Part shown: positions 12,605-21,621 of the stretch, one piece after another
Layout of the letters: every line of letters begins with the position of its first letter
Numbering within the stretch: position 1 is the first letter of the stretch
NCBI RefSeq assembly: GCF_005491205.1
Contig: NZ_CP028035.1
Span: 2,852,001-2,916,000, forward strand
Direction of reading: 5' to 3'
Length of the DNA: 64,000 bases
From: Nissabacter sp. SGAir0207
GTDB lineage: Bacteria > Pseudomonadota > Gammaproteobacteria > Enterobacterales > Enterobacteriaceae
Translations under genes and position numbers: made by a program
Notes under the pieces: generated by a model
What the model was told of the DNA's origin: nothing
Databases searched by the model: none
What the model saw: only the letters and a program-made list of their open reading frames with translations

Positions 12605-13801
12605 ATGAACAAAAACAGAGGGTTAACGCCTCTGGCGGCAGTTCTGATGCTTTCGGGCAGCTTGGTTCTTGCAGGATGCAACGATGATGAGTCTCAACAG
12701 GGTGCGCAGCAGCAACAAATGCCGGAAGTGGGTGTGGTGACGCTGAAGGCAGCGCCACTGAACATCACCACCGAACTCCCCGGCCGTACCAGCGCTTTCC
12801 GGGTGGCGGAAGTCCGTCCACAGGTCAGCGGCATCATCCTGAAGCGTAACTTCGTTGAAGGTAGCGACATTCAGGCAGGCACCTCCCTTTATCAGATCGA
12901 TCCCGCAACCTATCAGGCTGCCTATAACAGCGCCAAGGGCGACCTGGCCAAGGCACAGGCAACCGCTGAAATCTCACGTGTGACGGTCAACCGTTACAAG
13001 CCCCTGCTCGGCACCAACTACATCAGTAAGCAGGACTACGATCAGGCCCAAGCTGATTTGCGCTCCGCTGATGCGGCAGTGCTGGCCGCCAAAGCCGCCG
13101 TTGAGACTGCCCGCATTAACCTCGCCTACACCAAGGTGACCTCCCCCATCAGTGGCCGGATTGGTAAATCCAGCGTGACCGAAGGGGCATTGGTGACCGA
13201 AGGGCAGACCACCGCCTTGGCTACCGTGCAGCAACTCGACCCGATCTACGTCGATGTCACCCAATCCAGCACCGATTTCCTGCGTCTGAAGCAGGAGATG
13301 GCCGAAGGTACGCTGAAGCAGCAAAACGGCAAGGCCAAGGTACAGCTGACGCTGGAGAACGGCACGCAGTATAAGCAGGAGGGCACTTTGGAGTTCTCCG
13401 ACGTGACCGTGGATGAGTCCACCGGCTCCATCACCCTGCGCGCCGTGTTCCCGAACCCTGACGAGACCCTGCTGCCGGGCATGTTTGTCCGTGCGCGCCT
13501 CGATGAGGGCGTGAATGAGAACGCGCTGCTGGTGCCACAACAGGGCGTGACCCGTACCCCGCGCGGTGAAGCCTCCGCGATGGTAGTGGGCGCTGGCGAC
13601 AAGGTGGAAACCCGTACCCTGACCACCTCCCAAGCGATTGGTGACAAGTGGCTGGTGACCGGCGGCCTGAAAGCGGGCGATCGGGTAATCGTAACCGGAT
13701 TGCAGAAAGTGAAGCCGGGCGCCCAGGTCAAGATGCAGGAAGTGACTGACGACGCTTCCGCCCAGCAGCAAGCGCCGTCTGAACAAGCCCCGCAGTCTTA
13801 A
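12605..13801 (+). CDS. acrA: RND efflux periplasmic adaptor AcrA
   Basis: Membrane-fusion lipoprotein of the AcrAB-TolC tripartite drug efflux pump, anchored in the inner membrane and bridging AcrB to TolC. It is 398 residues with a lipoprotein signal ending LVLAGC (acylated Cys25). Lipoyl/barrel-sandwich halves flank an alpha-hairpin (TYQAAYNSAKGDLAKAQATAE...), followed by beta-barrel and membrane-proximal domains. acrB follows after 16 nt. Expression is set by the AcrR operator and marbox upstream. Confidence 0.97.
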   Translation: MNKNRGLTPLAAVLMLSGSLVLAGCNDDESQQGAQQQQMPEVGVVTLKAAPLNITTELPGRTSAFRVAEVRPQVSGIILKRNFVEGSDIQAGTSLYQIDPATYQAAYNSAKGDLAKAQATAEISRVTVNRYKPLLGTNYISKQDYDQAQADLRSADAAVLAAKAAVETARINLAYTKVTSPISGRIGKSSVTEGALVTEGQTTALATVQQLDPIYVDVTQSSTDFLRLKQEMAEGTLKQQNGKAKVQLTLENGTQYKQEGTLEFSDVTVDESTGSITLRAVFPNPDETLLPGMFVRARLDEGVNENALLVPQQGVTRTPRGEASAMVVGAGDKVETRTLTTSQAIGDKWLVTGGLKAGDRVIVTGLQKVKPGAQVKMQEVTDDASAQQQAPSEQAPQS

Positions 13802-13817
13802 TAGGAGCCGGTGATTC

Positions 13818-16800
13818 ATGGCTAAGTTCTTTATTGATAGACCCATTTTTGCATGGGTTATCGCCATTGTTATCATGCTGGCTGGCGCCCTGACGATACT
13901 GCAACTTCCGATTGCGCAGTACCCTACCGTCGCGCCACCAGCAATTTCTGTGTCCGCTAACTATCCGGGTGCCGATGCCCAGACGGTGCAGGACACCGTG
14001 ACCCAGGTTATCGAGCAGAACATGAACGGCATCGATAACCTGATGTACATGTCCTCCTCCAGTGACTCGTCAGGCTCCATGACCCTGACGCTAACCTTCT
14101 CTTCTGGTACTGACCCTGACATTGCGCAGGTGCAGGTGCAGAACAAGCTGCAGCTGGCGATGCCGCTGCTGCCGCAAGAGGTGCAGCAACAGGGGATCAG
14201 CGTCCAGAAGTCGAGCAGCAGCTTCCTGATGGTGGCTGGCTTCATCAGCGACAGTGGCTCCATGACCCAGGAGGATATCGCGGACTATGTGGCCTCCAAC
14301 GTTCAGGACCCGATCAGCCGTACCACTGGCGTGGGTGACGTCCAGCTGTTTGGTTCCCAGTACGCGATGCGCGTCTGGATGGATCCGGGCAAGCTGACCA
14401 ACTTCGCCCTGACGCCAGTGGATGTTATTAACGCCATCCGCGTGCAGAACAACCAGGTGGCCGCGGGCCAGTTGGGCGGTACACCGCCGGTGAAGGGCCA
14501 GCAGCTTAACTCCTCCATCATTGCGCAGACCCGCCTGACCTCCCCTGAGGAGTTCGGCAAAATCTTGCTGAAGGTTAATCCGGATGGCTCGCAGGTACGC
14601 CTGCGTGACGTGGCGCAGATTGAGCTGGGCGGCGAAGACTACAGCGTTATCGCGCGCTATAACGGCAAGCCGGCTTCCGGCCTTGGCATCAAGCTGGCGA
14701 CCGGCGCCAACGCCCTCGACACCTCGAAAGCGGTGAAGGCGACGCTGGCAAAACTGGAGCCGTTCTTCCCGAATGGCCTGAAGTTAGTCTACCCGTATGA
14801 CACCACGCCGTTCGTACAGATCTCCATCAAAGAGGTGGTGAAGACGCTGTTCGAAGCGATCGTGCTGGTGTTCCTGGTGATGTACCTGTTCCTGCAAAAC
14901 TTCCGCGCCACCCTGATCCCCACGATCGCGGTGCCGGTGGTACTGCTCGGCACCTTCGCCATCATCGGCGCCTTTGGTTACTCCATTAACACCCTAACGA
15001 TGTTCGGTATGGTGCTCGCCATCGGCTTGCTGGTGGATGACGCCATCGTGGTGGTGGAGAACGTCGAACGTGTGATGGTGGAAGAGGGCCTGCCGCCCAA
15101 GGAAGCGACCAAGAAGTCGATGGAGCAGATCCAGGGCGCGCTGGTGGGCATCGCGATGGTGCTCTCTGCGGTGTTCGTGCCGATGGCCTTCTTTGGCGGC
15201 TCGACCGGGGTTATCTATCGCCAGTTCTCGATTACCATCGTCTCAGCGATGGTGCTGTCGGTGATCGTGGCGTTGATCCTGACGCCTGCGCTGTGCGCCA
15301 CCATGCTGAAGCCGGTGCCGAAAGGGCACCACGATGACAAGAAGGGCTTCTTCGGCTGGTTCAACCGCATGTTTGAGCGCAGCACCGACCACTACACCGA
15401 CAGCGTGGGCAACATTCTGCGCAGCACTGGCCGCTACCTGCTGGTCTACCTGCTGATCGTGGTGGGCATGGCGGTGCTGTTTATCCGCCTGCCAACCTCC
15501 TTCCTGCCGGAAGAGGATCAGGGCGTGTTCCTGACCATGGTACAGCTACCGGCTGGTGCCACGCAGGAGCGTACGCAGAAGGTGCTGGATGAGGTCACCA
15601 AGTACTATCTGGACAAAGAGAAGGCCAACGTCAACTCGGTGTTTGCGGTAAACGGCTTTGGCTTCTCGGGCCGCGGCCAGAACACCGGTATCGCCTTCGT
15701 CAGCTTGAAAGACTGGGCGGATCGCCCAGGCGAAGAGAACAAAGTGTCGGGCATCACTGGCCGGGCCATGGGCACCTTCAGCGCCATCAAGGACGCGATG
15801 GTATTCCCGTTCAACCTGCCAGCGATTGTTGAACTGGGTACCGCCACCGGCTTTGACTTCGAGCTGATTGATCAGGCCAACCTTGGCCACCAGAAACTGA
15901 CCGAAGCGCGTAACCAGTTGCTGGGCATGGTGGCGGAGCATCCAGACCTGCTGGTTGGGGTGCGTCCGAATGGCCTGGAGGATACGCCGCAGTTCAAACT
16001 GGAGATTGACCAGGAGAAAGCGGAGGCCCTTGGCGTCTCTATTGATGACATCAACACCACGCTGGGCGCGGCCTGGGGCGGCAGTTATGTGAATGACTTT
16101 ATTGACCGCGGACGCGTGAAGAAGGTCTACATCCAGTCGAAGGCAGAGTACCGTATGCTGCCAAGCGATCTGAATAACTGGTATGTCCGTGGTAGCAATG
16201 GGCAGATGGTGCCGTTCTCCTCCTTCGCTACCTCGCACTGGCAGTATGGCTCGCCACGTCTGGAGCGCTATAACGGCCTGCCTGCGATGGAGATTTTGGG
16301 CCAGCCAGCACCGGGCCGAAGCAGTGGTGACGCGATGGCGATGATGGAGTCGCTGGCGGCGAAACTGCCGACCGGCATCGGCTATGACTGGACGGGCATG
16401 TCCTATCAGGAGCGGCTCTCCGGCAACCAGGCCCCTGCCCTGTACGCCATCTCGCTGATTGTGGTCTTCCTCTGTCTGGCTGCACTGTATGAGAGCTGGT
16501 CGATACCGTTCTCCGTTATGCTGGTGGTACCGCTGGGGGTCATTGGTGCGGTTCTGGCCGCCACCCTGCGCGGCCTGAGCAACGACGTCTACTTCCAGGT
16601 AGGCTTGCTGACCACAGTCGGTCTGTCGGCGAAAAACGCCATCCTGATCGTGGAGTTTGCCAAGGACTTGATGGAGAAAGAGGGCAAAGGATTGGTTGAG
16701 GCCACGCTGGAGGCGGTGCGGATGCGTCTGCGCCCCATCCTGATGACCTCGCTGGCCTTTATCCTCGGCGTGTTGCCGCTGGTGATCTCCACCGGCGCAG

Positions 16801-16976
16801 GTTCCGGCGCACAGAACGCTGTCGGTACCGGCGTAATGGGCGGCATGGTCACCGCGACCATTCTGGCCATCTTCTTCGTCCCGGTCTTCTTCGTGGTGGT
16901 ACGCCGCCGCTTTAGCAAGAAGTCTGACGACGTGGAACATAGCCATAAGCAGCAGGTGTCGCTCGACAAGCACTAA
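13818..16976 (+). CDS. acrB: RND multidrug efflux transporter AcrB
   Basis: Inner-membrane trimeric proton/drug antiporter, 1052 residues with the 12-helix RND layout and two large periplasmic loops. The proton-relay Asp pair is in [18 protein letters not shown] at about residues 407-408, and the partner Lys in [12 protein letters not shown] near residue 940. The N terminus [14 protein letters not shown] and the QLNSSIIAQ region are typical of AcrB and not of MexB-like or metal RND proteins. It ends in a strong terminator. Confidence 0.98.
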   Translation: MAKFFIDRPIFAWVIAIVIMLAGALTILQLPIAQYPTVAPPAISVSANYPGADAQTVQDTVTQVIEQNMNGIDNLMYMSSSSDSSGSMTLTLTFSSGTDPDIAQVQVQNKLQLAMPLLPQEVQQQGISVQKSSSSFLMVAGFISDSGSMTQEDIADYVASNVQDPISRTTGVGDVQLFGSQYAMRVWMDPGKLTNFALTPVDVINAIRVQNNQVAAGQLGGTPPVKGQQLNSSIIAQTRLTSPEEFGKILLKVNPDGSQVRLRDVAQIELGGEDYSVIARYNGKPASGLGIKLATGANALDTSKAVKATLAKLEPFFPNGLKLVYPYDTTPFVQISIKEVVKTLFEAIVLVFLVMYLFLQNFRATLIPTIAVPVVLLGTFAIIGAFGYSINTLTMFGMVLAIGLLVDDAIVVVENVERVMVEEGLPPKEATKKSMEQIQGALVGIAMVLSAVFVPMAFFGGSTGVIYRQFSITIVSAMVLSVIVALILTPALCATMLKPVPKGHHDDKKGFFGWFNRMFERSTDHYTDSVGNILRSTGRYLLVYLLIVVGMAVLFIRLPTSFLPEEDQGVFLTMVQLPAGATQERTQKVLDEVTKYYLDKEKANVNSVFAVNGFGFSGRGQNTGIAFVSLKDWADRPGEENKVSGITGRAMGTFSAIKDAMVFPFNLPAIVELGTATGFDFELIDQANLGHQKLTEARNQLLGMVAEHPDLLVGVRPNGLEDTPQFKLEIDQEKAEALGVSIDDINTTLGAAWGGSYVNDFIDRGRVKKVYIQSKAEYRMLPSDLNNWYVRGSNGQMVPFSSFATSHWQYGSPRLERYNGLPAMEILGQPAPGRSSGDAMAMMESLAAKLPTGIGYDWTGMSYQERLSGNQAPALYAISLIVVFLCLAALYESWSIPFSVMLVVPLGVIGAVLAATLRGLSNDVYFQVGLLTTVGLSAKNAILIVEFAKDLMEKEGKGLVEATLEAVRMRLRPILMTSLAFILGVLPLVISTGAGSGAQNAVGTGVMGGMVTATILAIFFVPVFFVVVRRRFSKKSDDVEHSHKQQVSLDKH

Positions 16977-16990
16977 GGTGAATTTTTGAC

Positions 16991-17019
16991 AAAAGCCGCG
17001 CACTGCGCGGCTTTTTTTT
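16991..17019 (+). terminator. acrAB terminator
   Basis: Stem AAAAGCCGCGC / GCGCGGCTTTT with a 3-nt loop and an eight-T run, 15 nt after the acrB stop. Confidence 0.93.
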
Positions 17020-17075
17020 ATTTGCTGAAAAGGTGGGGTTGCCAACGGACAGAGTTTGCGCGATACTGTCGCCAT

Positions 17076-17098
17076 CAATTGTTATGTTATAACATTTC
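17076..17098. promoter_or_regulatory. Zur box upstream of rpmE2-rpmJ2
   Basis: A 23-bp palindrome reading CAATTGTTATG..TATAACATTTC fits the gammaproteobacterial Zur consensus GAAATGTTATA-n-TATAACATTTC with few mismatches. It ends 13 nt before the rpmE2 start, a position suited to repression when zinc is plentiful. Confidence 0.85.
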
Positions 17099-17110
17099 AC
17101 TGGAGGCAAT

Positions 17111-17371
17111 ATGAAAGCTGGCATCCACCCTGATTACCGCACCGTGGTGTTCCACGACACCAGCGCCGACACCTACTTTACCGTCGGCTCGACCATCCGT
17201 ACTGACCGCACCATCGAGTGGGAGGGGCGTGAACTGCCCTACGTCACTCTTGAGGTCTCCTCTGCCTCCCACCCCTACTACACCGGGAAGCAGAAAGAGT
17301 TCTCCAAAGAGGGCAGCACCGCGCGCTTCCAGCAGCGTTTTGGCCGCTTCCTGAACCCAAAATCTGCTTAA
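17111..17371 (+). CDS. rpmE2: zinc-independent ribosomal protein L31, type B
   Basis: Alternative L31 paralogue (YkgM), 86 residues ([20 protein letters not shown]...). It lacks the CxxC zinc-ribbon cysteines of the housekeeping L31; in fact it has no Cys at all. In E. coli and relatives such C-minus copies replace the zinc-binding form during zinc starvation, freeing ribosomal zinc. A good GGAGG lies just before the ATG. A Zur box sits upstream and rpmJ2 follows after 10 nt. Confidence 0.96.
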   Translation: MKAGIHPDYRTVVFHDTSADTYFTVGSTIRTDRTIEWEGRELPYVTLEVSSASHPYYTGKQKEFSKEGSTARFQQRFGRFLNPKSA

Positions 17372-17381
17372 GGAGAGGAAC

Positions 17382-17522
17382 ATGCAGGTATTGAGTTCAC
17401 TGCGTTCAGCCAAAAACCGCCACAAAGATTGCAAGGTGGTACACCGCCACGGCCGCACCTATGTCATCTGCAAAAGCAATCCGCGCTTCAAGGCCGTTCA
17501 AGGCAGAAAAAAGAAGCGTTAA
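17382..17522 (+). CDS. rpmJ2: ribosomal protein L36, type B
   Basis: A 46-residue alternative L36 (YkgO) ending [16 protein letters not shown], identical in its C terminus to the E. coli paralogue. It lacks the full C-C-C-H zinc set of the primary L36, keeping only two Cys. GGAGAGG lies a few bases before the ATG. It forms a two-gene zinc-starvation operon with rpmE2 and ends in a strong terminator. Confidence 0.95.
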   Translation: MQVLSSLRSAKNRHKDCKVVHRHGRTYVICKSNPRFKAVQGRKKKR

Positions 17523-17540
17523 TCCCGCCCCTACGCCTTC

Positions 17541-17570
17541 GCCCCGCCCTTACCGGCGGGGCTTTTTTTT
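17541..17570 (+). terminator. rpmE2-rpmJ2 terminator
   Basis: Stem GCCCCGCC / GGCGGGGC with a 6-nt loop followed by eight T residues. Confidence 0.93.
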
Positions 17571-17576
17571 GCCCTG

Positions 17577-17599
17577 CCCCCTGCCGTGCTGGCAGGGGG
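17577..17599 (-). terminator. hairpin after the zinc transporter operon
   Basis: A perfect 9-bp stem (CCCCCTGCC / GGCAGGGGG, 5-nt loop) starts 7 nt past the stop of the convergent solute-binding protein gene. No T run on the minus strand. Confidence 0.5.
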
Positions 17600-17605
17600 A
17601 GCGGC

Positions 17606-18484
17606 TTACTTCATGCCCGCAACCAACGTGCTAACGTTATGGGTAAAGGCCTGCACATAGGTGGTCGCAGGGCCGTCAGCGGTGGACAGCGCCTCAGGAT
17701 AAAGCTCGCCCCCCGGCTGTGCGCCACTGGCGCTGGCGATCTGCTTCACCAAACGTGGGTCGGTCTGGTTCTCAATAAAATAGTGGCGCACGTGCGCCTG
17801 CTTGATCTGGGCAATCAACGCCGCCACATCCTGTGCGCTGGCTTCGGCATCTGTGGAGAAGCCCACCGGTGCCAGGAACTGCACGCCATAGGCCTGCCCC
17901 ATGTAACCAAAGGCGTCATGGCTGGTCAGCACTTTGCGCTGGCTGGCGGGCACAGTGGCAAACTGCTGTTTGGCCCACTGGTCGAGCTGTTGCAGTTTGG
18001 CGATATAGGCCGCACCACGTTGGCGGAAGTCGGCGGCATCCTGCGGATCGGCAGCGGCCAGCGCCTCCGTGATGTGACGGGCATAGATCACGCCATTCTG
18101 CATACTGTTCCAGGCGTGGGGATCGGTGATGGTTTTCCCCTCCTCCTCCATCTGGCGGGAGCTGACGCCTTCAGAGGCGACCACCACCTTGCCGCGATAG
18201 CCCGAGGCACCGATCAGCCGATCCATCCACCCCTCCAGCCCCAAGCCACTGACAAACACCACATCGGCTTTCGCCAGCGACCGGCTGTCTTGCGGGCTTG
18301 GCTCGTAGCTGTGCGGATCGCCATTCGGCCCGACCAGCGTTTTGACGACCACATGCTCACCGCCAATCTGGTGAACCATATCGCCGAGGATGGAAAAACT
18401 GGCCACGGCATTGACGGTGTTGGCCATCGCCAATGGGCTGGCGAACAGCGTGGCGATGGCCAGCGCCACAGGTAAACGTTTCAT
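17606..18484 (-). CDS. zinc ABC transporter, periplasmic solute-binding protein
   Basis: Cluster A-I metal-binding protein (ZnuA/TroA family), 292 residues with a cleavable signal ending at about residue 21. Candidate ligands are His58 (GDPHSYEP), His123 (TDPHAWNS), His189 (TSHDAFGY) and an Asp near 270. A His at the third position is found in zinc-type members such as TroA and ZnuA, while manganese/iron types such as PsaA or YfeA have Glu there. The His-rich loop of classical ZnuA is absent. Last gene of a Zur-boxed operon, 9 nt after the permease gene. This is probably a second zinc importer; an unlinked znuABC elsewhere is expected but not visible. Confidence 0.88.
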   Translation of the reverse strand: MKRLPVALAIATLFASPLAMANTVNAVASFSILGDMVHQIGGEHVVVKTLVGPNGDPHSYEPSPQDSRSLAKADVVFVSGLGLEGWMDRLIGASGYRGKVVVASEGVSSRQMEEEGKTITDPHAWNSMQNGVIYARHITEALAAADPQDAADFRQRGAAYIAKLQQLDQWAKQQFATVPASQRKVLTSHDAFGYMGQAYGVQFLAPVGFSTDAEASAQDVAALIAQIKQAHVRHYFIENQTDPRLVKQIASASGAQPGGELYPEALSTADGPATTYVQAFTHNVSTLVAGMK

Positions 18485-18493
18485 TCTTTCTCC

Positions 18494-19363
18494 TTATTGA
18501 TGACGCAATGCAGGCCGTGCCGCGGCGAAAATGCCGCCACACGAGCCAAATAGTACGGAAAGCAAAAACAGCAGGCTGGCGCTCAGCACGATGGCCGGGC
18601 CAGCGGGCAGCGAGGCGTAGTAAGACCAGAGCAGGCCGGCAAGGCTGGCGACCATGCCCAGCCCGGCGGCGGTCAGCAGCGTCGCTGGCAGGTTGCGCGT
18701 CCAGAGCCGCGCGGAGGCGGCGGGCAACATCATCAGACCCACGGACATCAGGGTGCCCAGAATCTGGAAACCGGCGACCAGATTGATCACCACCAGCGCC
18801 AAAAAAAGGGCGTGGATCACGGGCACCCAGCAACCGGCGGCCAGGCGCAGGAAGGTCTGGTCAAAGGATTCCATCACCAGCGCCCGGTAGAGCAGCGCCA
18901 GCAGCAGCAGAGAGAGCGTGGCGATGCCACCCACCAGCCGCAGTGCCGGGGCATCCACCGCCAGAATCGAACCAAACAGCACATGCAGCAGATCGACACT
19001 GGAGCCGCGCAGCGAGACCAGCGTCACTCCCAGCGCCAGTGAACCAAGGTAGAAGCCCGCAAAACTGGCATCCTCTTTCAAACTCGTGTGGCGGCTCACC
19101 CAACCGGAGAGCATGGCAACCGCCAGCCCGGCGATAAAGCCGCCTACCCCCATCGCCACCAGAGACATGCCAGAGATCAGATAGCCGATGGCCGCACCCG
19201 GCAATACCGCATGGGAGAGCGCATCACCGGCGAGGCTCATGCGCCGCAACAACAAAAAAACACCCAGCGGCGTGGCGCTTAGGGAGAGCGTCAGGCACGC
19301 CACCAGCGCGCGCCGCATAAAACCAAACGTCAGAAAAGGGTCGAGCAGCAGATGGACAATCAT
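18494..19363 (-). CDS. zinc ABC transporter, permease
   Basis: Integral membrane subunit of the ABC-3 family (ZnuB/TroC-like), 289 residues with about eight hydrophobic segments. Family blocks include LLLRRMSLAGDALSHAVLPG near residues 38-57 and a C-terminal GLMMLPAASARLW. Its ATG overlaps the stop of the ATPase gene by four bases (ATGA). Metal specificity is inferred from the partner binding protein and the operon's Zur box. Confidence 0.9.
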   Translation of the reverse strand: MIVHLLLDPFLTFGFMRRALVACLTLSLSATPLGVFLLLRRMSLAGDALSHAVLPGAAIGYLISGMSLVAMGVGGFIAGLAVAMLSGWVSRHTSLKEDASFAGFYLGSLALGVTLVSLRGSSVDLLHVLFGSILAVDAPALRLVGGIATLSLLLLALLYRALVMESFDQTFLRLAAGCWVPVIHALFLALVVINLVAGFQILGTLMSVGLMMLPAASARLWTRNLPATLLTAAGLGMVASLAGLLWSYYASLPAGPAIVLSASLLFLLSVLFGSCGGIFAAARPALRHQ

Positions 19364-20055
19364 AGCGCCACCGCCGCGGGCGTGGTTTCACTGGCCGCAT
19401 TCAGGGCGCGCATGACATGGGGCGTCGCGCCCCAGTGGTTGCCGCTGGCGCTCAATAGCAGGGTCTGCGGGAAACAGGCACTCACCATCTGCCGGTCATG
19501 CAGTACCGCAATTACCGTCCGCTGTTGTTGATGCCACTCGGCGATCATCTCCAACAGCAGTTGGATAGTCGGGGTATCGACCCCGGTGAATGGCTCGTCC
19601 AGCAGCATCACCGGGGCCTGTTGCACCAGCAGGCGGGCAAACAGCACACGCTGGAACTGGCCGCCAGAAAGGATGCCGACCGGTTGGCGGGCGAAGGCGA
19701 GCATCCCGACGCGCTCCAGTGCCTCGCTGATCCACTGCCGGTCACTGCGTTGCAACCGGGCAAACAGCCCGCGCTGGCTGACCCGCCCCATCGCCACCAG
19801 ATCCTCCACCAGCAGCGGGAACTGGCGATCCAGCTCCGCCTGTTGCGGCAAATAAGCCAGCGGCTGCCGGACATGGCGGATCACCGCGCCTGCCACCGGC
19901 GGCAGGAAGCCCGCCAGCGTTTTCAGCAGGGTAGACTTGCCGCTGCCATTGGCACCGATAATCGCCGTCAGTGAACCGGTATGGAAAGCGCCGCTAATGG
20001 GCGGAGCCACAGCATAACGGCCATAGCCAACTTGCAGGTGTTGTAAGGTCATCAT
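19360..20055 (-). CDS. zinc ABC transporter, ATP-binding protein
   Basis: Cytoplasmic ATPase subunit, 231 residues. Walker A GANGSGKST (~34-42), Q-loop YLPQQAELD, signature LSGGQFQR, Walker B VMLLDEPFTGVD and H-loop AVLHD are all present, in the order of metal importers such as ZnuC or TroB. The start overlaps the stop of a 44-residue membrane ORF (ATGA) and its end overlaps the permease start, so the operon reads small ORF, ATPase, permease, binding protein with tight coupling. Confidence 0.92.
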   Translation of the reverse strand: MMTLQHLQVGYGRYAVAPPISGAFHTGSLTAIIGANGSGKSTLLKTLAGFLPPVAGAVIRHVRQPLAYLPQQAELDRQFPLLVEDLVAMGRVSQRGLFARLQRSDRQWISEALERVGMLAFARQPVGILSGGQFQRVLFARLLVQQAPVMLLDEPFTGVDTPTIQLLLEMIAEWHQQQRTVIAVLHDRQMVSACFPQTLLLSASGNHWGATPHVMRALNAASETTPAAVAL

Positions 20056-20186
20056 GGCAGCAGGTTAGCCCAGGTGATGGCCGCCCATACACCGGCCAGC
20101 ACCAGCATCGTGGCAGCACAGCGCGCAAGGGCTGAGGCCATCAGCCAGGTCTGGCGGCCAGTGAGGGGGGCGGATGAGGCGGTCAT
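20052..20186 (-). CDS. 44-residue putative membrane protein, first ORF of the zinc operon
   Basis: Small ORF MTASSAPLTGRQTWLM...ITWANLLP, 44 residues. Residues ~14-42 are hydrophobic enough for one membrane span. GGAG lies seven bases before the ATG, the Zur box is 17 bp upstream, and the stop overlaps the ATPase start (ATGA). This is the spacing of a real, translated and coupled first gene. No family recognised. It could be a small transporter subunit or a leader peptide that sets translation of the ATPase. Function unknown. Confidence 0.7.
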   Translation of the reverse strand: MTASSAPLTGRQTWLMASALARCAATMLVLAGVWAAITWANLLP

Positions 20187-20203
20187 ACATTTACTCCGAT
20201 ACG

Positions 20204-20226
20204 CAATTGTTATAATATAACATCAC
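20204..20226. promoter_or_regulatory. Zur box upstream of the zinc ABC operon
   Basis: The 23-bp element CAATTGTTATA..TATAACATCAC matches the Zur consensus core GTTATA-n-TATAAC exactly. It shares 18 of 23 positions or more with the box before rpmE2, linking both units to zinc-dependent repression. Confidence 0.88.
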
Positions 20227-20432
20227 ACTTAAGACAGGGTTTCAAGTTGCCGCGTTAGGGCATCGGTAGGCAAAACGCCACTAAAGCGTAATTTTTTATT
20301 ACGCTGGATTAATTGCTATAGATATCAACCTGATAATTGTCAGTTACTTTCGGAAAAAGTGTCTTGCCTGCCTGACAAAAGGCGCCGGAGTGTGCAATAC
20401 TAGAAATGGGTCGCACAAATAATGATGAGTCG

Positions 20433-20786
20433 ATGCACATTACACTTTCGTTTCCTGCCAACAGTGAATTCAGTTCCATTACTGATTTAAAAGAATTCAT
20501 TGAGGAAAATATTCCTCTGCTTGAAGAGACACTGGTCGGGAATTTGAGCTATTATTCAGAGAGTGCGCGGTATGAGACAGGCAGCCTGACCCTTCAGGCG
20601 ATAGAGCCGCTCTCTGCCAACCGTTATTCAATGCGTTACCGTTATCGTTGGACCCTTTTCAATGCCTGCCTGGATATCGATGCGGAGGAGTATTGCGAGG
20701 AGCGCCTTACCTTTACCCATAGCGGGTCTGCGCTGATTTTCGATATCGTGGATAACAACCGACCCTCTCCAGCCGATGAATTGTAA
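20433..20786 (+). CDS. hypothetical protein upstream of tomB
   Basis: Unrecognised protein of 117 residues (MHITLSFPANSEFSSITDLKEF...), acidic, with alternating strand-like segments (SARYETGSLTLQAIEP, RYSMRYRYRWTLFNACLDID) and no signal or membrane span. An upstream ATG at 20406 would add nine residues, but a promoter-like CTGACA (20372-20377) - 18 nt - AATACT (20396-20401) would start the RNA at about 20408, favouring the ATG at 20433. Ribosome site is weak for both. Codon use is more AT-rich than in the flanks. Not present at this place in E. coli K-12. It could be an accessory of tomB-hha or unrelated. Confidence 0.6.
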   Translation: MHITLSFPANSEFSSITDLKEFIEENIPLLEETLVGNLSYYSESARYETGSLTLQAIEPLSANRYSMRYRYRWTLFNACLDIDAEEYCEERLTFTHSGSALIFDIVDNNRPSPADEL

Positions 20787-20943
20787 TGTTGGGTAATCCG
20801 AGACGTCACAAAACAAAAAAATGACTTATATTTAATTGAAGGGATATAAACCGCGCTGATTAACCAGCCTCTCACCTGTCCGGTTATTTCATTACTCACT
20901 GAGTGTTATCACGACTGAATAACAACCTTACGGAGGAGATGAT

Positions 20944-21312
20944 ATGGATGAGTATTCGCCAAAACGGCATGATGTCGCCCAGCTCAAGTTCCTGTGCGAA
21001 AGCCTCTACGACGAGGGGATCGCCACCCTGGGGGATAGCCATCATGGCTGGGTTAATGATCCGACGTCAGAGGTTAACTTACAGCTCAACGAATTGATTG
21101 AGCATATTGCTTCTTTCGTCATGAGCTTTAAAATAAAATATCAGGATGAACTTCAGTTAGCTGACCGGGTCGAAGAGTATCTCGACGATACTTATACCCT
21201 GTTCGGCAATTACGGCATCAGCGCACCAGATTTGAAGCGCTGGCAAAAAACCAAACGGCGACTATTCGGAATGTTCTCAGAAGAGAATGCCTGTACGCTG
21301 ATTAGAACTTAA
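20944..21312 (+). CDS. tomB: Hha-antagonising antitoxin TomB
   Basis: Protein of 122 residues whose N-terminal [19 protein letters not shown] and the block [23 protein letters not shown] match E. coli TomB (YbaJ). TomB counteracts Hha toxicity and affects biofilm and motility in E. coli. GGAGGAG lies five bases before the ATG. hha follows after 38 nt, forming the usual antitoxin-first pair. The C terminus differs from E. coli. Confidence 0.95.
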   Translation: MDEYSPKRHDVAQLKFLCESLYDEGIATLGDSHHGWVNDPTSEVNLQLNELIEHIASFVMSFKIKYQDELQLADRVEEYLDDTYTLFGNYGISAPDLKRWQKTKRRLFGMFSEENACTLIRT

Positions 21313-21350
21313 TAGATAATCCACCGCAATTTACTTATATAAGAAAGACT

Positions 21351-21563
21351 ATGACCACGATGAAAAAAATCGACTACCTGATGCGCTTGCGTAAATGCAC
21401 CACTATCGACACATTAGAGCGTGTTATTGAAAAGAATAAATATGAGTTATCTGATGATGAACTCGAAATGTTTTATTCTGCCGCTGACCATCGTCTGGCA
21501 GAACTGACGATGAATAAGCTCTATGACAAAGTGCCGACTTCTGTATGGAAATACGTGCGCTAA
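21351..21563 (+). CDS. hha: hemolysin expression modulator Hha/YmoA
   Basis: Small helical partner of H-NS that modulates silenced genes, including virulence genes in response to temperature and osmolarity. The body [37 protein letters not shown] is closer to Yersinia YmoA than to E. coli Hha. The first ATG gives 70 residues; a second ATG at 21360 gives 67, the exact YmoA length. AAGAAAG lies just before the first ATG, so the start is open. Toxin partner of tomB. Confidence 0.95.
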   Translation: MTTMKKIDYLMRLRKCTTIDTLERVIEKNKYELSDDELEMFYSAADHRLAELTMNKLYDKVPTSVWKYVR

Positions 21564-21595
21564 TGGCCTTCAGGCCGGTTATTGCGGTAATAGCA

Positions 21596-21621
21596 TGAAG
21601 CCGATAGTTCTATCGGCTTCA
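21596..21621 (+). terminator. tomB-hha terminator hairpin
   Basis: A perfect 11-bp stem (TGAAGCCGATA / TATCGGCTTCA) with a 4-nt loop, 33 nt after the hha stop. The T run is absent, so efficiency is uncertain. Confidence 0.6.

Noticed and set aside
15546..17078. 510-codon ORF antisense to acrB
   Set aside because: Shadow of acrB codon usage; crosses the acrB terminator.
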